Positions 46,473 through 56,246 of a DNA stretch of 64,000 nt are shown piece after piece. The DNA comes from UBA6164 sp964527325 (lineage in GTDB: Bacteria > Patescibacteriota > Gracilibacteria > BD1-5 > UBA6164): NCBI GenBank assembly GCA_964527325.1, contig CAZGNU010000002.1:1-64000 (forward strand), written 5' to 3'. Position 1 is the stretch's first letter; every line of letters starts with the position of its first letter. Position numbers and translations under genes: made by a program. The notes under the pieces are model-generated. The model was not told the origin of the DNA and did no database searches. It saw only the letters and a program-made list of their open reading frames with translations.

Positions 46473-46535
46473 AATCTATATTTTATATATAACACAACAA
46501 TTATAACACAAATAAAATAAAATTCAAATTTTTTA

Positions 46536-46563
46536 TTGACTTTTTCATTTTCATGAATATAAA
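46536..46563 (+). promoter_or_regulatory. Sigma-70 promoter, TTGACT-16-TATAAA
   Basis: A near-consensus -35 (TTGACT, 46536-46541) and -10 (TATAAA, 46558-46563) are 16 bp apart. An inverted repeat ACTTTAAAA..TTTTTAAAGT follows at about 46571-46592 in the leader. It drives the gene at 46634. Confidence 0.75.
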
Positions 46564-46633
46564 CATTGCACTTTAAAATGTTTTTAAAGTAAGTTGTATA
46601 AAGTTTTTTCAAATTTTTTTCAAGGAGAATAAG

Positions 46634-47002
46634 ATGTTAAACCCACAATTACCTAATGTTTCTGATATCAAAAAAAGCTTTTATATAGAAAAAATGTCTA
46701 ATTTATCAGAACATTATAAAACTTTTGTTCAGTTTTTATATCAACTAGATAAATTAGTTGATACTTATAATATATGCAACAAGGAATGTGCGTTACTTAA
46801 GCACTTAAAACTTGAAGCAAAGAAAATAATTATTGATGAGGTTGCTATCTTTCTTGATACCCCCTCACATCAATGGGAATTTTCCTTGACTGGAAAATCA
46901 TCTGAAAAACTAAAAGATTTTTTCTGCGATTTCTATGGAGAGTGTAACGAAGAGACTTTCCTTGAACATCATGAAAAAAATAAGCTGTTGTACGCAGCTT
47001 AA
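46634..47002 (+). CDS. Hypothetical protein with standard-code-like features
   Basis: 122 residues, start MLNPQLPNVSDIKKSF, mostly helical, with five cysteines and the C-terminus KNKLLYAA. It has a clear Shine-Dalgarno (AAGGAG, 6-7 bp before ATG), rare in this window. It contains no TGA codon; only two glycines occur, both GGA, so this is weak evidence. The hydrophobic Ala-Ala end resembles a protease degron. It has its own promoter and terminator. It may be foreign or a tightly controlled regulator placed before dnaK. No family recognised. Confidence 0.75.
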   Translation: MLNPQLPNVSDIKKSFYIEKMSNLSEHYKTFVQFLYQLDKLVDTYNICNKECALLKHLKLEAKKIIIDEVAIFLDTPSHQWEFSLTGKSSEKLKDFFCDFYGECNEETFLEHHEKNKLLYAA

Positions 47003-47028
47003 AAACAAAAACACAAGCAAAAAGGAGA

Positions 47029-47090
47029 CCCCAGTATCTAAAATAGGTAAATACTGGGTAAGAATTAGGACTTTAAAAGTCCTTTTTTTG
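47029..47090 (+). terminator. Two consecutive hairpins, the second a terminator
   Basis: First stem CCCAGTAT/ATACTGGG (47030-47058), preceded by AAGGAGA. Second stem AGGACTTT/AAAGTCCT (47067-47083) with a seven-T tail. The second is a good intrinsic terminator for the gene at 46634; the first may stabilise the 3' end. Confidence 0.85.
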
Positions 47091-47106
47091 TGAAAAAAAT
47101 CCTTAA

Positions 47107-47133
47107 TTAGCACCTAACTAAAAAATGTGCTAA
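47107..47133 (+). promoter_or_regulatory. CIRCE operator upstream of dnaK
   Basis: TTAGCAC-13 bp-GTGCTAA matches the CIRCE element (TTAGCACTC-N9-GAGTGCTAA), the HrcA binding site, with the same total spacing but only the outer 7 bp of each arm. It lies just upstream of the dnaK -35 box. HrcA itself is not in this window. Confidence 0.88.
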
Positions 47134-47139
47134 AAAGTT

Positions 47140-47167
47140 TTGACAATAAAAAAAAATAATATAAACT
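47140..47167 (+). promoter_or_regulatory. dnaK: dnaK promoter, TTGACA-16-TAAACT
   Basis: A perfect -35 (TTGACA, 47140-47145) stands 6 bp after CIRCE, followed by TAAACT at 47162-47167 (an overlapping TATAAA lies at 47160). Position and strength fit a housekeeping-sigma promoter repressed by HrcA. Confidence 0.75.
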
Positions 47168-47186
47168 ACTTAACAAGTCATAAAAA

Positions 47187-47216
47187 ATACGCCCTGAAAG
47201 AAGTACTCTTGGGGTA
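47187..47216 (+). repeat. Start-cassette relic in the dnaK leader
   Basis: ATACGCCCTGAAAGAAGTACTCTTGGGGTA differs at about six positions from the first 30 bp of the beta-propeller gene and more from those of atpH. Read in the same frame it encodes RPERSTLGV, like RTERNTLGV and RSKTSALGV. Here the ATG is ATA, so it may be untranslated. Confidence 0.6.
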
Positions 47217-47254
47217 TGACAAAAATATTATATTAAAATTTAACATAAAAAAAT

Positions 47255-49180
47255 ATGTGAAAAATAATTTGAATTGATTTGGGTACTACTAATAGTTGTG
47301 TTGCTTTTATGGAAGGTGGTGAAGCTAAAGTTATACCAAATGCTGAGTGAAATAGAACTACTCCTTCGATAGTAGCAAGTAAAGATTGAGCTATTATAGT
47401 AGGTACTCCTGCTAAAAGACAAGCAATTACAAACCCTGCTGGTACTATATTTTCTGCTAAAAGATTTATCGGTAGAAAATTTGATGAAGTATCAGAAGAA
47501 ATAAAAAGTGTTCCGTATGAAGTTGTAAAATGAAAAGGTGGAGAAGCTTTAATCAAATTTGATTGAAAAGATGTTAGACCAGAAGAAATCTGAGCACATG
47601 TATTAATGAAAATAAAAGAAGATGCTGAAAAATTCTTAGGTTCAAAAGTAACTGAAGCAGTAATTACTGTTCCTGCATACTTTAATGATGACCAAAGACA
47701 AGCTACTATAAACTCTGGTAAAATTGCTGGACTTGAGGTAAAAAGAATTGTAAACGAGCCTACTGCTGCTGCCCTATCTTATGGTGCTGGTAAAGGTAAA
47801 AATGAAAAAATTGCTGTTTATGATTTTGGTTGAGGTACATTTGATATCTCTATCTTAGAATTATCTGAAGAAGGTACTTTTGAAGTATTATCTACAAATG
47901 GGGATACTCACCTTGGTTGAGATGATTTTGATAAAAAAATTACTGATTATATTATTGAAGAATTCCAAAAAGATCAAGCAATTGATTTAAGAAATGATCC
48001 TATGGCACTTCAAAGAGTGAGAGATGAAGCTGAGAAAGCTAAAAAAGAATTATCGACTACTACTTCATATGATATTAATCTACCATATATTACTGTAGAT
48101 TCAGGTGGTCCAAAAAATTTAATGATGACTATCACTAGGGCTAAATTTGAAGAATTAATTGGAGAATTAGTAGAAAGAAGTATAGAACCATGTAAAAAAG
48201 TATTAAAAGATGCTGGATTAAATGCTAGTGACTTAAATCAAATATTACTTGTATGAGGTTCAACTAGAGTACCTTTAGTAGTTTCAAAAGTAGAAGCATT
48301 CTTCGGTAAAAAACCAAATTCTGGTATTAATCCTGATGAATCTGTAGCAATGGGTGCAGCTATCCAAGCATGAATCATTGGTTGAGATGTAACTGATGTA
48401 TTATTACTTGATGTTACTCCTCTAACAATAGGTATAGAAACTATGTGAGGTATCAGAACTGCTATGATTACTAGAAATACTACAATCCCTGCTAATAAAA
48501 CTGAAACATTTTCTACTGCTGTTGATAACCAACCAAGTGTTGAAATCCACGTATTACAATGAGAAAGAGAAATGGCAGCAGACAATAAACCATTAGGTAA
48601 ATTTATGCTTGACGGTATTGCTCCAGCTCCTAGATGAGTTCCTCAAATCGAAGTAAGCTTTGATATAGATGCAAACTGAGTATTAAAAGTAACAGCTAAA
48701 GATAAAGGAACGTGAAAAGAACAACATATCACAATCCAAGGATCAACTGGTATGGATGAAAAAGAAGTTGACGCTTTAGTAAAAGAAGCAGAAGCTAAAA
48801 AAGATGAAGACAAAAAGAAAAAAGAACAAGTAGATTCTAGAAATACAGCAGACTCTACTGTAGCACAAGCTGAAAAAATGTTAGCTGATAATGCTGATAA
48901 AGTAGAAGAAGCTGACAAAAAACAAGTAGAAGAAAAAATAGCTGCTGTAAAAGAAGTTCTAGGTAAAACAGATGCAACAAAAGATGATTTTGAAGCACCA
49001 ACAAAAGAACTTAACGACACAATGATGCAAGTATGACAAAAAGTTTATGCTCAGCCAGGAGCTGAAGGATGATGTGCATGATGAACTTGCTCTGATGAAC
49101 CTAAAACTGATGAAGATTGAGTACAAGATGCTGATGTTGAAACTGATGGTGATGATAAAGGAAATACTACAAGAGTTTAG
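47255..49180 (+). CDS. dnaK: Chaperone DnaK (Hsp70)
   Basis: 641 residues. It starts MGKIIGIDLGTTNSCVAF, with Gly2 and Gly6 as TGA. Further Hsp70 signatures are VTEAVITVPAYFNDDQRQAT, VNEPTAAALSYGAG, IAVYDFGGGTFDISIL and ILLVGGSTRVPLV. The substrate-binding domain follows. The C-terminal tail is odd: GAEGGCAGGTCSDEPKTDED has two cysteines and lacks the usual EEVKD-type end. It is probably controlled by HrcA through the upstream CIRCE. grpE and dnaJ are not adjacent. Confidence 0.97.
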
Positions 49181-49286
49181 TTAAATTAAAAAAAATTTGC
49201 TTTTTCATACAATCTTATATATAATAATTATACAAAGGTATATAATGATCTTGAGCAGATTGAAATACTATCTTCAAGAAAACAAA
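49181..49286 (+). other. dnaK 3' untranslated region
   Basis: No gene was found here. A short ATG-initiated frame at about 49243 runs through the terminator and was not accepted. Confidence 0.6.
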
Positions 49287-49313
49287 AAAAGTCTCTGTGA
49301 AAGACTTTTTTTG
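49287..49313. terminator. Bidirectional terminator
   Basis: AAAAAAAGTCT CTGTGAA AGACTTTTTTT: a short stem with A run on the left and T run on the right. It ends dnaK on the plus strand and the small peptide gene on the minus strand. Confidence 0.85.
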
Positions 49314-49322
49314 TTGTTATAA

Positions 49323-49397
49323 TTAAAAACATATCTCTATTTTCAAGAAAAATATTATCAATATAACTAAAAAGTATATAATAACCTTTATGAGCAT
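49323..49397 (-). CDS. 24-residue hydrophobic membrane peptide
   Basis: MLIKVIIYFLVILIIFFLKI plus EICF, then TAA. A near-perfect Shine-Dalgarno AGGAGG (49405-49410) lies 7 bp before the ATG, unusual in this genome. The peptide is one membrane helix flanked by charges. A hairpin leader lies upstream (about 49427-49458) and a terminator follows 10 bp after the stop, making a compact unit of about 160 bp. The form recalls type I toxins or small membrane regulators, but no family can be assigned. Confidence 0.6.
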   Translation of the reverse strand: MLIKVIIYFLVILIIFFLKIEICF

Positions 49398-49426
49398 AAT
49401 ACTACCTCCTTATACTCATTAAAAAA

Positions 49427-49458
49427 TAAGTAACTGATTATAAATAACCAGCTACTTA
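49427..49458 (-). promoter_or_regulatory. Leader hairpin of the small peptide gene
   Basis: AAGTAGCTGGTTAT pairs with ATAATCAGTTACTT (two G-U pairs in RNA) about 20 bp upstream of the AGGAGG site. It could control translation or stability of the small transcript. Confidence 0.45.
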
Positions 49459-49497
49459 AGTATATACAAAATATAGACTTTTACAAATTTAATTTTA

Positions 49498-49526
49498 TTT
49501 GACTTTTTTATTTTTTTACCTAAAAC
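49498..49526 (+). promoter_or_regulatory. Promoter of the structured RNA, TTGACT-17-TAAAAC
   Basis: A -35 box TTGACT at 49498-49503 and TAAAAC at 49521-49526 are 17 bp apart, which would start transcription near 49533. A second -10-like TATAAT lies at 49549-49554. Confidence 0.5.
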
Positions 49527-49532
49527 ACTCTT

Positions 49533-49733
49533 ACTTTTTAGGAGGAAGTATAATTTGGAATGTCGAATTACACAGCTTTCTATTATAATCAAACCGATCT
49601 CTCTCTAGTGTTGAATTACTTTGAGTCGTACATTGTAATTCCCAATGATTGAGCGGAAGCGATATAATACGTTAAGTCTTTTGACATTCCAATTTAGTTC
49701 CACATGTGTTTTTATACATGTGGAACTTTTTTA
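49533..49733 (+). ncRNA. Candidate structured non-coding RNA
   Basis: No open frame spans this region, yet it has less A/T bias than its surroundings and nested pairing. TTGGAATGTC (49555-49564) pairs perfectly with GACATTCCAA (49683-49692), and directly inside it GAATTACA (49565-49572) pairs with TGTAATTC (49634-49641). The 138-nt core is followed by a strong terminator. Size would allow 6S RNA or a similar housekeeping RNA, but no diagnostic motif of 6S, SRP, tmRNA or RNase P was recognised. It reads toward and converges with the M3 peptidase gene. Confidence 0.65.
49696..49733 (+). terminator. Terminator of the structured RNA
   Basis: AGTTCCACATGT/ACATGTGGAACT is a perfect 12-bp stem with an AT-rich loop and a six-T tail. 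There is no U run in the minus direction, so it sets the RNA on the plus strand. Confidence 0.92.
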
Positions 49734-51746
49734 TATCCCATACCTCTCCATAAAAGCTTTATTTTCTACTTCCCTTCACATGAAATCTAAAAATAATTCT
49801 GGAGCTTTTTTTCTAGTTCATTGTCATAGGATTGTGCTTAGAAATTTGTCTCATGTTTTTGGATCAAACATTCACATTTTTTTGATTCTAGAAAAAATAT
49901 CTGCTTCAATTATTTCTGCCCATAGGTATGAATAATACCCTGCAGCATATCATCATGCAAAAATATGACTGAATTGGCAGTACATTTTGTAATCGTTTGA
50001 TTTTTTGAATACCGAGTACTTGTTCACTATTTCAAGTACTTTTTTATCTAAAGCTTTAACATTTTTTGGTATATCTGAAGAATGCAAAGTCATATCTAAA
50101 AGAGTAAGCTCATTTTGTCTAGCTACAAAAACTCATGTCATGTATGTTTTGAGTTTATCAAGCTTGTCTAACATAGCTTTTGAAATACTTTTACCTGTTT
50201 TTATGTGCTTAGATAATTTTTCTAAACTTTCTCTTTCTCACACCCAATTTTCATGTATCTGACTTGGTAATTCTACAAAATCCCATTCAACTCAAAATCA
50301 TGATAATTCACTGTGTGGACTTTCAGATAAAATCTCATGTAAAGCATGACCAAATTCATGAAAAAGCGTTTCTACATCTCTTAAATAAATAGTTGTTTTT
50401 CCTGAGTTTGCTTTTTGAAAATTACAAACATTTAATACCATTGGTACTTTTTTTGCTCATAAAAAAGTCTTTTCTCTTAAATTATTTGCCCAAGCTCATG
50501 ATGATTTTGAATTTCTATAAAAAGGATCTAAAAAATAATAAGAAATTAATTTTCCTCACTTATATATTTCATATAATCTAACATCATCATTATATAATTC
50601 CTTTTTTACTTGTTTAATTTCAATAGAATAAAAATCTTTTACAAATGTGTGTAAATAATTAATTACATTTTCAAGTTCAAAATATTCTTTTAGTTTTTTA
50701 TCATCTATTTTGTATTTTTCTTCCTTATATTTTCTAGAATAAAAAGTAACATCACATGACTCTATTTTTTTTATTTTAAAATATTTCTTTAATGTATCTA
50801 GCTCTTTTTCTGCCTTTTCTCTAGCTCTTTTAGATATTCATTCTACTAAACTAAATACTTGCTTTGGTGATTCAGCCATTTTAGAATTTAAACTAAGTTC
50901 AGCATAATTTTTATAGCCTAAAATTTTTGATTTTTCTTTTTTTAATTTTAATATTTCTAAAATATTTTTTCTATTATCAAATTTTCATTCTGAAGCTGTT
51001 TTGTTTCTAATAGTTTCAAAATCTTTTCTAATCTTTCTAGAAGTACAATATTTCATTATAGCACCATAACTCGTAGGATCAGCATCAAATAAATATCATT
51101 TTTTTTGTTCATCATCAAATTTATACTTCTTATTATAAGCTTCTAGAGTAATTTCAAGTACCTCTTTTGGTAAATCTTTAATAACTTCAAAATCAGTAAT
51201 TGTATATTCAAAAGTTTTTTCATCATCTACTATATTATTTGAAAAAACGTCTGATAATTTTCAAAGTTTTTTATTTATTTTTTTAAGTTTTTCTTGATCT
51301 TTTTTATTTAAATCTATTCATCTATCCTTAAAAGTTTTTATTCTAATTTGCATTATTCTTTTTTGATCAGAATCCAACTTACAATTATCATTTACATATA
51401 TTAAATGCTCAAAATAATCTCTAGAATAAGATATCTCGTGCATGAAATCATATAACTTTGGTCTAAATTTATTGATTATTTCTCTTGTTTGATCAGTTCC
51501 ATTTACTTTATCCAAATGACCTAATAATCACCAAAAATAATCAAGTAAACTCTCCTCTTCAAAACTATCAAATGTTAACTCTTTGTTTTCCATTAACAAT
51601 AAAGTATTAAACTTTTGTTTTTCTTTTTTTAATAAGTCTTTTAGTACATCTAATGCTACATCTAAAACTTCTTCTGAAAAAAGAAATTTTAGGTTTGGAA
51701 ATTCACTTTTCTCTAATTCTTCAATTATTTGTTTTTTAATTTTCAT
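49731..51746 (-). CDS. M3-family zinc oligopeptidase (oligopeptidase A/Dcp-like)
   Basis: 671 residues, near the family's 680. The zinc site LFHEFGHALHEIL lies at about residues 461-473 (His463, Glu464, His467), with a downstream ELPSQIHENW region that supplies the third ligand. MVLNVCNFQKANSGK and RDVETLFHEFGH fit the M3A subfamily. It is a cytoplasmic enzyme that trims peptides. Its start has an A-rich leader and it converges with the structured RNA. Confidence 0.93.
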
Positions 51747-51817
51747 TGTTTTGTTTATTTTTTTTAATTTTTAGATAGAATGATTTTATAATATTAAAAT
51801 AATAATTCAAGAAATAA

Positions 51818-52480
51818 ATGAAAATAATTCCAAAAATTGAATCTTCATGGGGAAAAGTACTAAAAGATGAACTAAATAAATCATATTTTGAAAAAATAGA
51901 AAAAAAATTAAAAAAAGATAAAGAAAACTTAATAACTATTTACCCAAAAAAAGAAAATATATTTAAAGCCTTTGAAAAAACTCCCTTTGATAAAATAAAA
52001 GTTGTGATTATATGACAAGATCCTTACCATGGAGAATGACAAGCTCAAGGTTTTTGTTTTTCAGTTCCTAAATGAACTAAAATACCTCCTAGCTTAAGAA
52101 ATATCTATAAAGAATTATGAGAAAAAAGTATAAATTGAGATTTAACCAACTGGACTGAACAAGGTATATTTTTATTAAATGCAATTCTAACAGTACAAGC
52201 CTGAAATCCAGCTAGTCATGCAAAAATTGGTTGGGAAAAATTTACAGATGCAGTTATAAAAACAATTTCTAATGAAAAGAAGTGAGTAATATTTTTGCTT
52301 TGGTGAGCTTTTGCTCAAGGTAAAGAAAAATTAATAAATACTAAAAAACATACTGTTTTAAAAACAACACACCCTTCCCCTTTTTCAGCACACAAATGAT
52401 TTTTGTGAAGTAATTGTTTTAAAGATGTTAACAAAATGTTGAAAGAAAAGTGAGAGAATGAAATTGATTGGAGTATATAG
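51818..52480 (+). CDS. ung: Uracil-DNA glycosylase
   Basis: 220 residues, the usual length. Family 1 motifs are present: the water-activating loop VVIIGQDPYHGEGQAQGFCF, LLLNAILTVQAGNPASHAK, VIFLLWGAFAQGK and the DNA-intercalating HPSPFSAHKGFLGSNCF. It removes uracil from DNA at the first step of base excision repair. Many of the motif glycines are TGA. It is divergent from the M3 peptidase gene across about 70 bp. Confidence 0.97.
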
Positions 52481-52564
52481 ATATTTAATAGACATTTAAT
52501 ATAAATTTGACATAATATATTTATATTATATATTTGTGTTATTTATTATTCTATAAATATAATT

Positions 52565-53644
52565 ATGCTAACCACTACTTTTGAGAATGAAAAAGAAACT
52601 TGTAATGATATATATGAAGTTTTATGACACTCTATTGTTTTTAGATCTTTAATTGAATGCGTATTTCCTGAATTAATATGTGAGTTTTCTCTTGAAAATC
52701 CAAAAAAAAGAGAAGATAGAGAAAATTTTTTAAGTAAAACAAAAAATACACAAAAAATTTTAGATTACTTTAGTCAACAAGATAAATGGCTTTTATTTGA
52801 AGAAGTATTATTATGACTTTATGAAAAACACAAAGAAGCTTTAAACCCAAATGAACAACAAAAAAATATGCTTTGAATTGCTATTAAAGCAATTAAAGAA
52901 TATATATCTATACTAAATAATGAAACTACAAATACATCAAATTTAGCTTTAACAAAAAAAAGTGACACAATCGTAGGATGATTAAAAAAAAAATTTTTAA
53001 AAATAATAGCAGAACAATTAATTATTAATAAATCAAAAGATTCTACAGAAAGAACTATTATATCTAGCCTGGAATGATTTACTGCAACTGATTCTTCCTC
53101 AGAATGAAAAACAGAAGAGCTTTTTGGTAAAAAAATTTCTAAAGTTTGATGAATATATATTGATGTTGAAACAAGAACACCTATTATAATTGAATGAAGA
53201 TATACAATAATTAATAAATTTCCTAGATATAATCAAATAACTGTGGTAATTTATGATACTCATACAGAAGAAGAAATGACTGTCTTATTAACTTCAAATT
53301 TTGAAATTGCAAAGGATGAAGAATGATCTATAATTAGAGAAAATGTTAATAATATTAAAAAAGATTTTTTTGGAAAAGAATATTTTAAACATTTAGTTAC
53401 AACAAAACATTGAGATAATTGAAAAATGGACCACTGTAAATTTTTAACAAAAAGCTGACAATCCCTAAAAGATAATACTTCATGAAGAATTATTGAACAT
53501 CTTGTAATATATAATTTTTGATGTTATATTGCAACAGTTATTGATAATTGAAATAGTAAAAAAATAATTTTAAATAAAAACCTAGAAGAAGTTACTTGAT
53601 TAAAAAAACTTTGAATTAATTTTTCTAGATTTATGATGAATTAA
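52565..53644 (+). CDS. Hypothetical protein
   Basis: 359 residues, start MLTTTFENEKETCNDI. The N-terminal 150 residues look helical; the C-terminal half is mixed with strands (VGIYIDVETRTPIIIEGRYT, ITVVIYDTHTEEEM). No signal peptide, membrane helix or catalytic motif was recognised. It stands alone on the plus strand after ung. Confidence 0.75.
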
Positions 53645-53663
53645 TTTGTCTAGATTTATATAG

Positions 53664-54485
53664 TTATTTTAACCTAATCTGCTTAGAATTGTTAGAAGAT
53701 ATCACACTTTTTCATGTTTGTTTTTCTATAACGTTTCTTGCTTCTTTCGCTGCTTTTCAACCAACTTGAGCAACTTTTTTATTTTCTTCTATATTTTTTG
53801 GTTTTTGTTCTTTGGAAATCTCAGTAGTTGATGCTTCAGCTAGCATATTCAAAACTAATTCAAGATTTGTCATGTTGTCTCTTAGGTTTTCTTTTTTGAG
53901 ATCTTTAAATTGTTTATACTGTTTTACCGATTTTCATGACCATGCTTTTGTTATTTCATCTGTTAATATTGCATACTCTAAACCTTCTTTAACTCATCTT
54001 GTATCCCATTCGTCAGTAAGTTCTTTTCTTACTTCAATACTTTTTAAACGTTGATTAATCCACTGTTTCGAATAACCTTTTTGTAAATAAGTTTTCATAG
54101 CTCTATCCATAGCCAATTCTGGATCCTCTGTTTCTTCTATTCTTTCATATCATATTTTTGCAAGCCATAATTTTAATGGCTCTGTTTTTTTAGATGGAAT
54201 TGATTGAATAAGTCTTAAAATTGTTTCTGTATCAGAAACATCTGTTTCTCTCATTTTTCAATCAATTGCTAACAATTTCAAACGGCTACAATTTGTAGCC
54301 ACTTCACTTCATTCTTTTTTAAGTCTAGTTTTTAATACACTCCAATATTTTCTTGGATTAGAACTTTCCGTTAATACTTCAATTATATCAACAACAGAAA
54401 AATACCAAAGTTCTTTTTCCTTATCCCATTTTCTACGAATTTGTTTATCATTAAACAAAATTAATGAATTTCCTTTTTTAGTCAT
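53664..54485 (-). CDS. Bro-N domain antirepressor-like protein
   Basis: 273 residues. The N-terminus has LILFNDKQIRRKWDKEKELW, then YFSVVDIIEVLTESSNPRKY and YWSVLKTRLKKEG, the pattern of BRO/phage antirepressor domains. The remainder (LWLAKIGYERIEETEDPELA, DRAMKTYLQKGYS) is the C-terminal part found in chromosomal stand-alone members. Such proteins are often phage- or mobile-element-derived. No other phage genes are nearby. Converges with the hypothetical gene before it. Confidence 0.8.
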
Positions 54486-54490
54486 TTTTA

Positions 54491-55525
54491 TTAATAATTA
54501 TTTAAATTTTTTAAAATTTCCTCTGTCTTCCTAGAATAACTAATTCCTACAAAAGGAATTTCATAGACCTGTGACAATATAATCGAATGCAATCTCATTG
54601 CTAAACATATATCAAATTCTTTGTAGATATATTTTTTGTATACTTCTTCCATAGAACTTATAATCCTAATTTTTTCATTTATTCTTAAAAATTTACTTAA
54701 AAATAAATAATCATTAGCTAATCTGTCTATTTTGTGAAAACTATGAGGTAATAGTATTACTTGTCCTCACTGCTCTAAAATATAATTTATTATTTCATTT
54801 ATTCTTCCTTCTTCCAATTTATCACCCACTATTCCATTTTTATCACTCAAATATCATTTTCTAAGAGCTAATGCTATTTTTTTTCATTCTAAATCTATAT
54901 CACTCAAATCATTAACAGAAAATTCTAATGAATTAACTTGTTTAATTAAAAAACTTTGTTTATGTTTTTTATTTACATCATTAAAAACTGGATCTTGTAC
55001 TATTTTAGAATTAATTCATAGTTCAGTTAATAACTGACTACTATATTTATCTCTAACTTTTATACTATTTGCCTTTTTAAATATCTTTTTTATTTTTTTG
55101 TAATTATTTTTATCATTTATATTAATTCATACTGCAAAAAAATTAATTTTTTTTCTAAATAATCTAAAAATATTCGTTCTAAAAATCCAAGAATCAAGAG
55201 GATTTTTTGTTGTTTGTTTTTCTGTGTCATAAATAATTCCACCTCAACCTATAACTATTAAATCACTTTTTGAAACAGTATTTAAAAAAGCAAAAAAATT
55301 ACTAATATTTCTGAAAATATTTGATGCCTTTTTTATTCATATAGGAAAATATTCCTTGTAAATAATATTAGATTTTTTAAAAAATGGATTTTTGTAATCA
55401 TAAGAAAAAACAACAAACTGAGTATCTTTTCAGTACTCTGCTTCTAACATTTTTATCTCATTTTTTAATATAAGCTCATCTCCCAAGTTTTGTGCTCAAA
55501 TTGATGCGAATATTGATATTATCAT
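54491..55525 (-). CDS. Polysaccharide pyruvyl transferase family protein
   Basis: 344 residues. It starts MIISIFASIGAQNLGDELIL, as in the WcaK/CsaB family, with LIVIGGGGIIYDTEK, FAVGININD, VRDKYSSQLL, VILLPHSFHK and the C-terminal MRLHSIILSQVYEIPFVGISY. Relatives add ketal pyruvate to cell-wall or surface sugars, often to anchor SLH-domain S-layer proteins. It lies 6 bp from the start of the Bro-N gene and may be co-transcribed with the XRE regulator upstream. Confidence 0.88.
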
Positions 55526-55531
55526 TCGTTT

Positions 55532-55813
55532 TTATATTAGTTCTAATTTAATTTTAGCATCCAATCATACTAATATTTTTGACAATGTTGTTAAACTTAT
55601 ATTTGCATTTCAGCTTTCAATTCTTGCAATAACTGATTGAGTAGTTCATGCTCTTTTTGCCAATTTTAATTGAGAAAAATTTCGTTTTTTTCTTATTTTT
55701 TTAATCTCTTCTAATAACATATATTTGAATTTTTCCTTTTCATAAAGTTCTTTTAATTCAGGATCTTTTGCAAATGCTTCCTTTTTATGTTGTTCATGTG
55801 TATAAAATTTCAT
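55532..55813 (-). CDS. XRE-family antitoxin (HigA-like)
   Basis: 93 residues. The C-terminal half is an XRE helix-turn-helix (FSQLKLAKRAGTTQSVIARIESGNANISL, with the first helix, turn Gly and recognition helix). The charged N-terminal extension (MKFYTHEQHKKEAFAKD) would bind the toxin encoded 58 bp upstream. It should repress its own operon at the palindrome just upstream of its start. Confidence 0.85.
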
Positions 55814-55836
55814 AATCTATAAATTATAATGTATAA

Positions 55837-55860
55837 ATATATAGCATATATGCTATATAT
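55837..55860. promoter_or_regulatory. Palindromic operator of the HigBA-like pair
   Basis: ATATATAGCATATATGCTATATAT is a perfect 24-bp palindrome in the 57-bp gap between the toxin stop and the antitoxin start. This is a likely binding site for the XRE protein. Confidence 0.65.
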
Positions 55861-55870
55861 TACTAATTTT

Positions 55871-56224
55871 TTATTTTTTTCAAAATCTTTTTATAAAATT
55901 CTTTTTATATTTAATTATTTTATTTAAAATTTCTCTTTTTAATTTATTATCCTTCTTTATAAATCAATCTAATAAAACAATACTATTTCAAAAATATATA
56001 AAATAAAAAACTCTACAAATATTACTTTGATCTTTGATTCTTAATTCATAAATTTTTTCTTTTAAATATTTAACATCATCAACAGAAAGTTTATCATAAG
56101 CCAGTAAATCAATTTTAAAATATATTTTTGTTAATAATTGTTTATTATTTTTCTTTAAAAAATTATAAAATATAATTAATGGCTTTTTTCAATTTTCCTT
56201 TTCGTAATATATTATATCTTTCAT
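55871..56224 (-). CDS. HigB/Gp49-type toxin
   Basis: 117 residues. LAYDKLSVDDVKYLKEKIYELRI followed by SNICRVFYFIYFGNSIVLLDGFIKK matches the Gp49/HigB family of RelE-fold mRNA interferases (E-L-R-I ... R-V-F-Y ... L-L-x-G-F-x-K-K). It is encoded before the XRE antitoxin, the order typical of HigBA. Confidence 0.86.
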
Positions 56225-56246
56225 TTCCTATATTTTATTATAATAA

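Noticed and set aside
49243..49320. Short plus-strand gene after dnaK
   Set aside because: It runs through the terminator hairpin and lacks a ribosome binding site or recognisable features.
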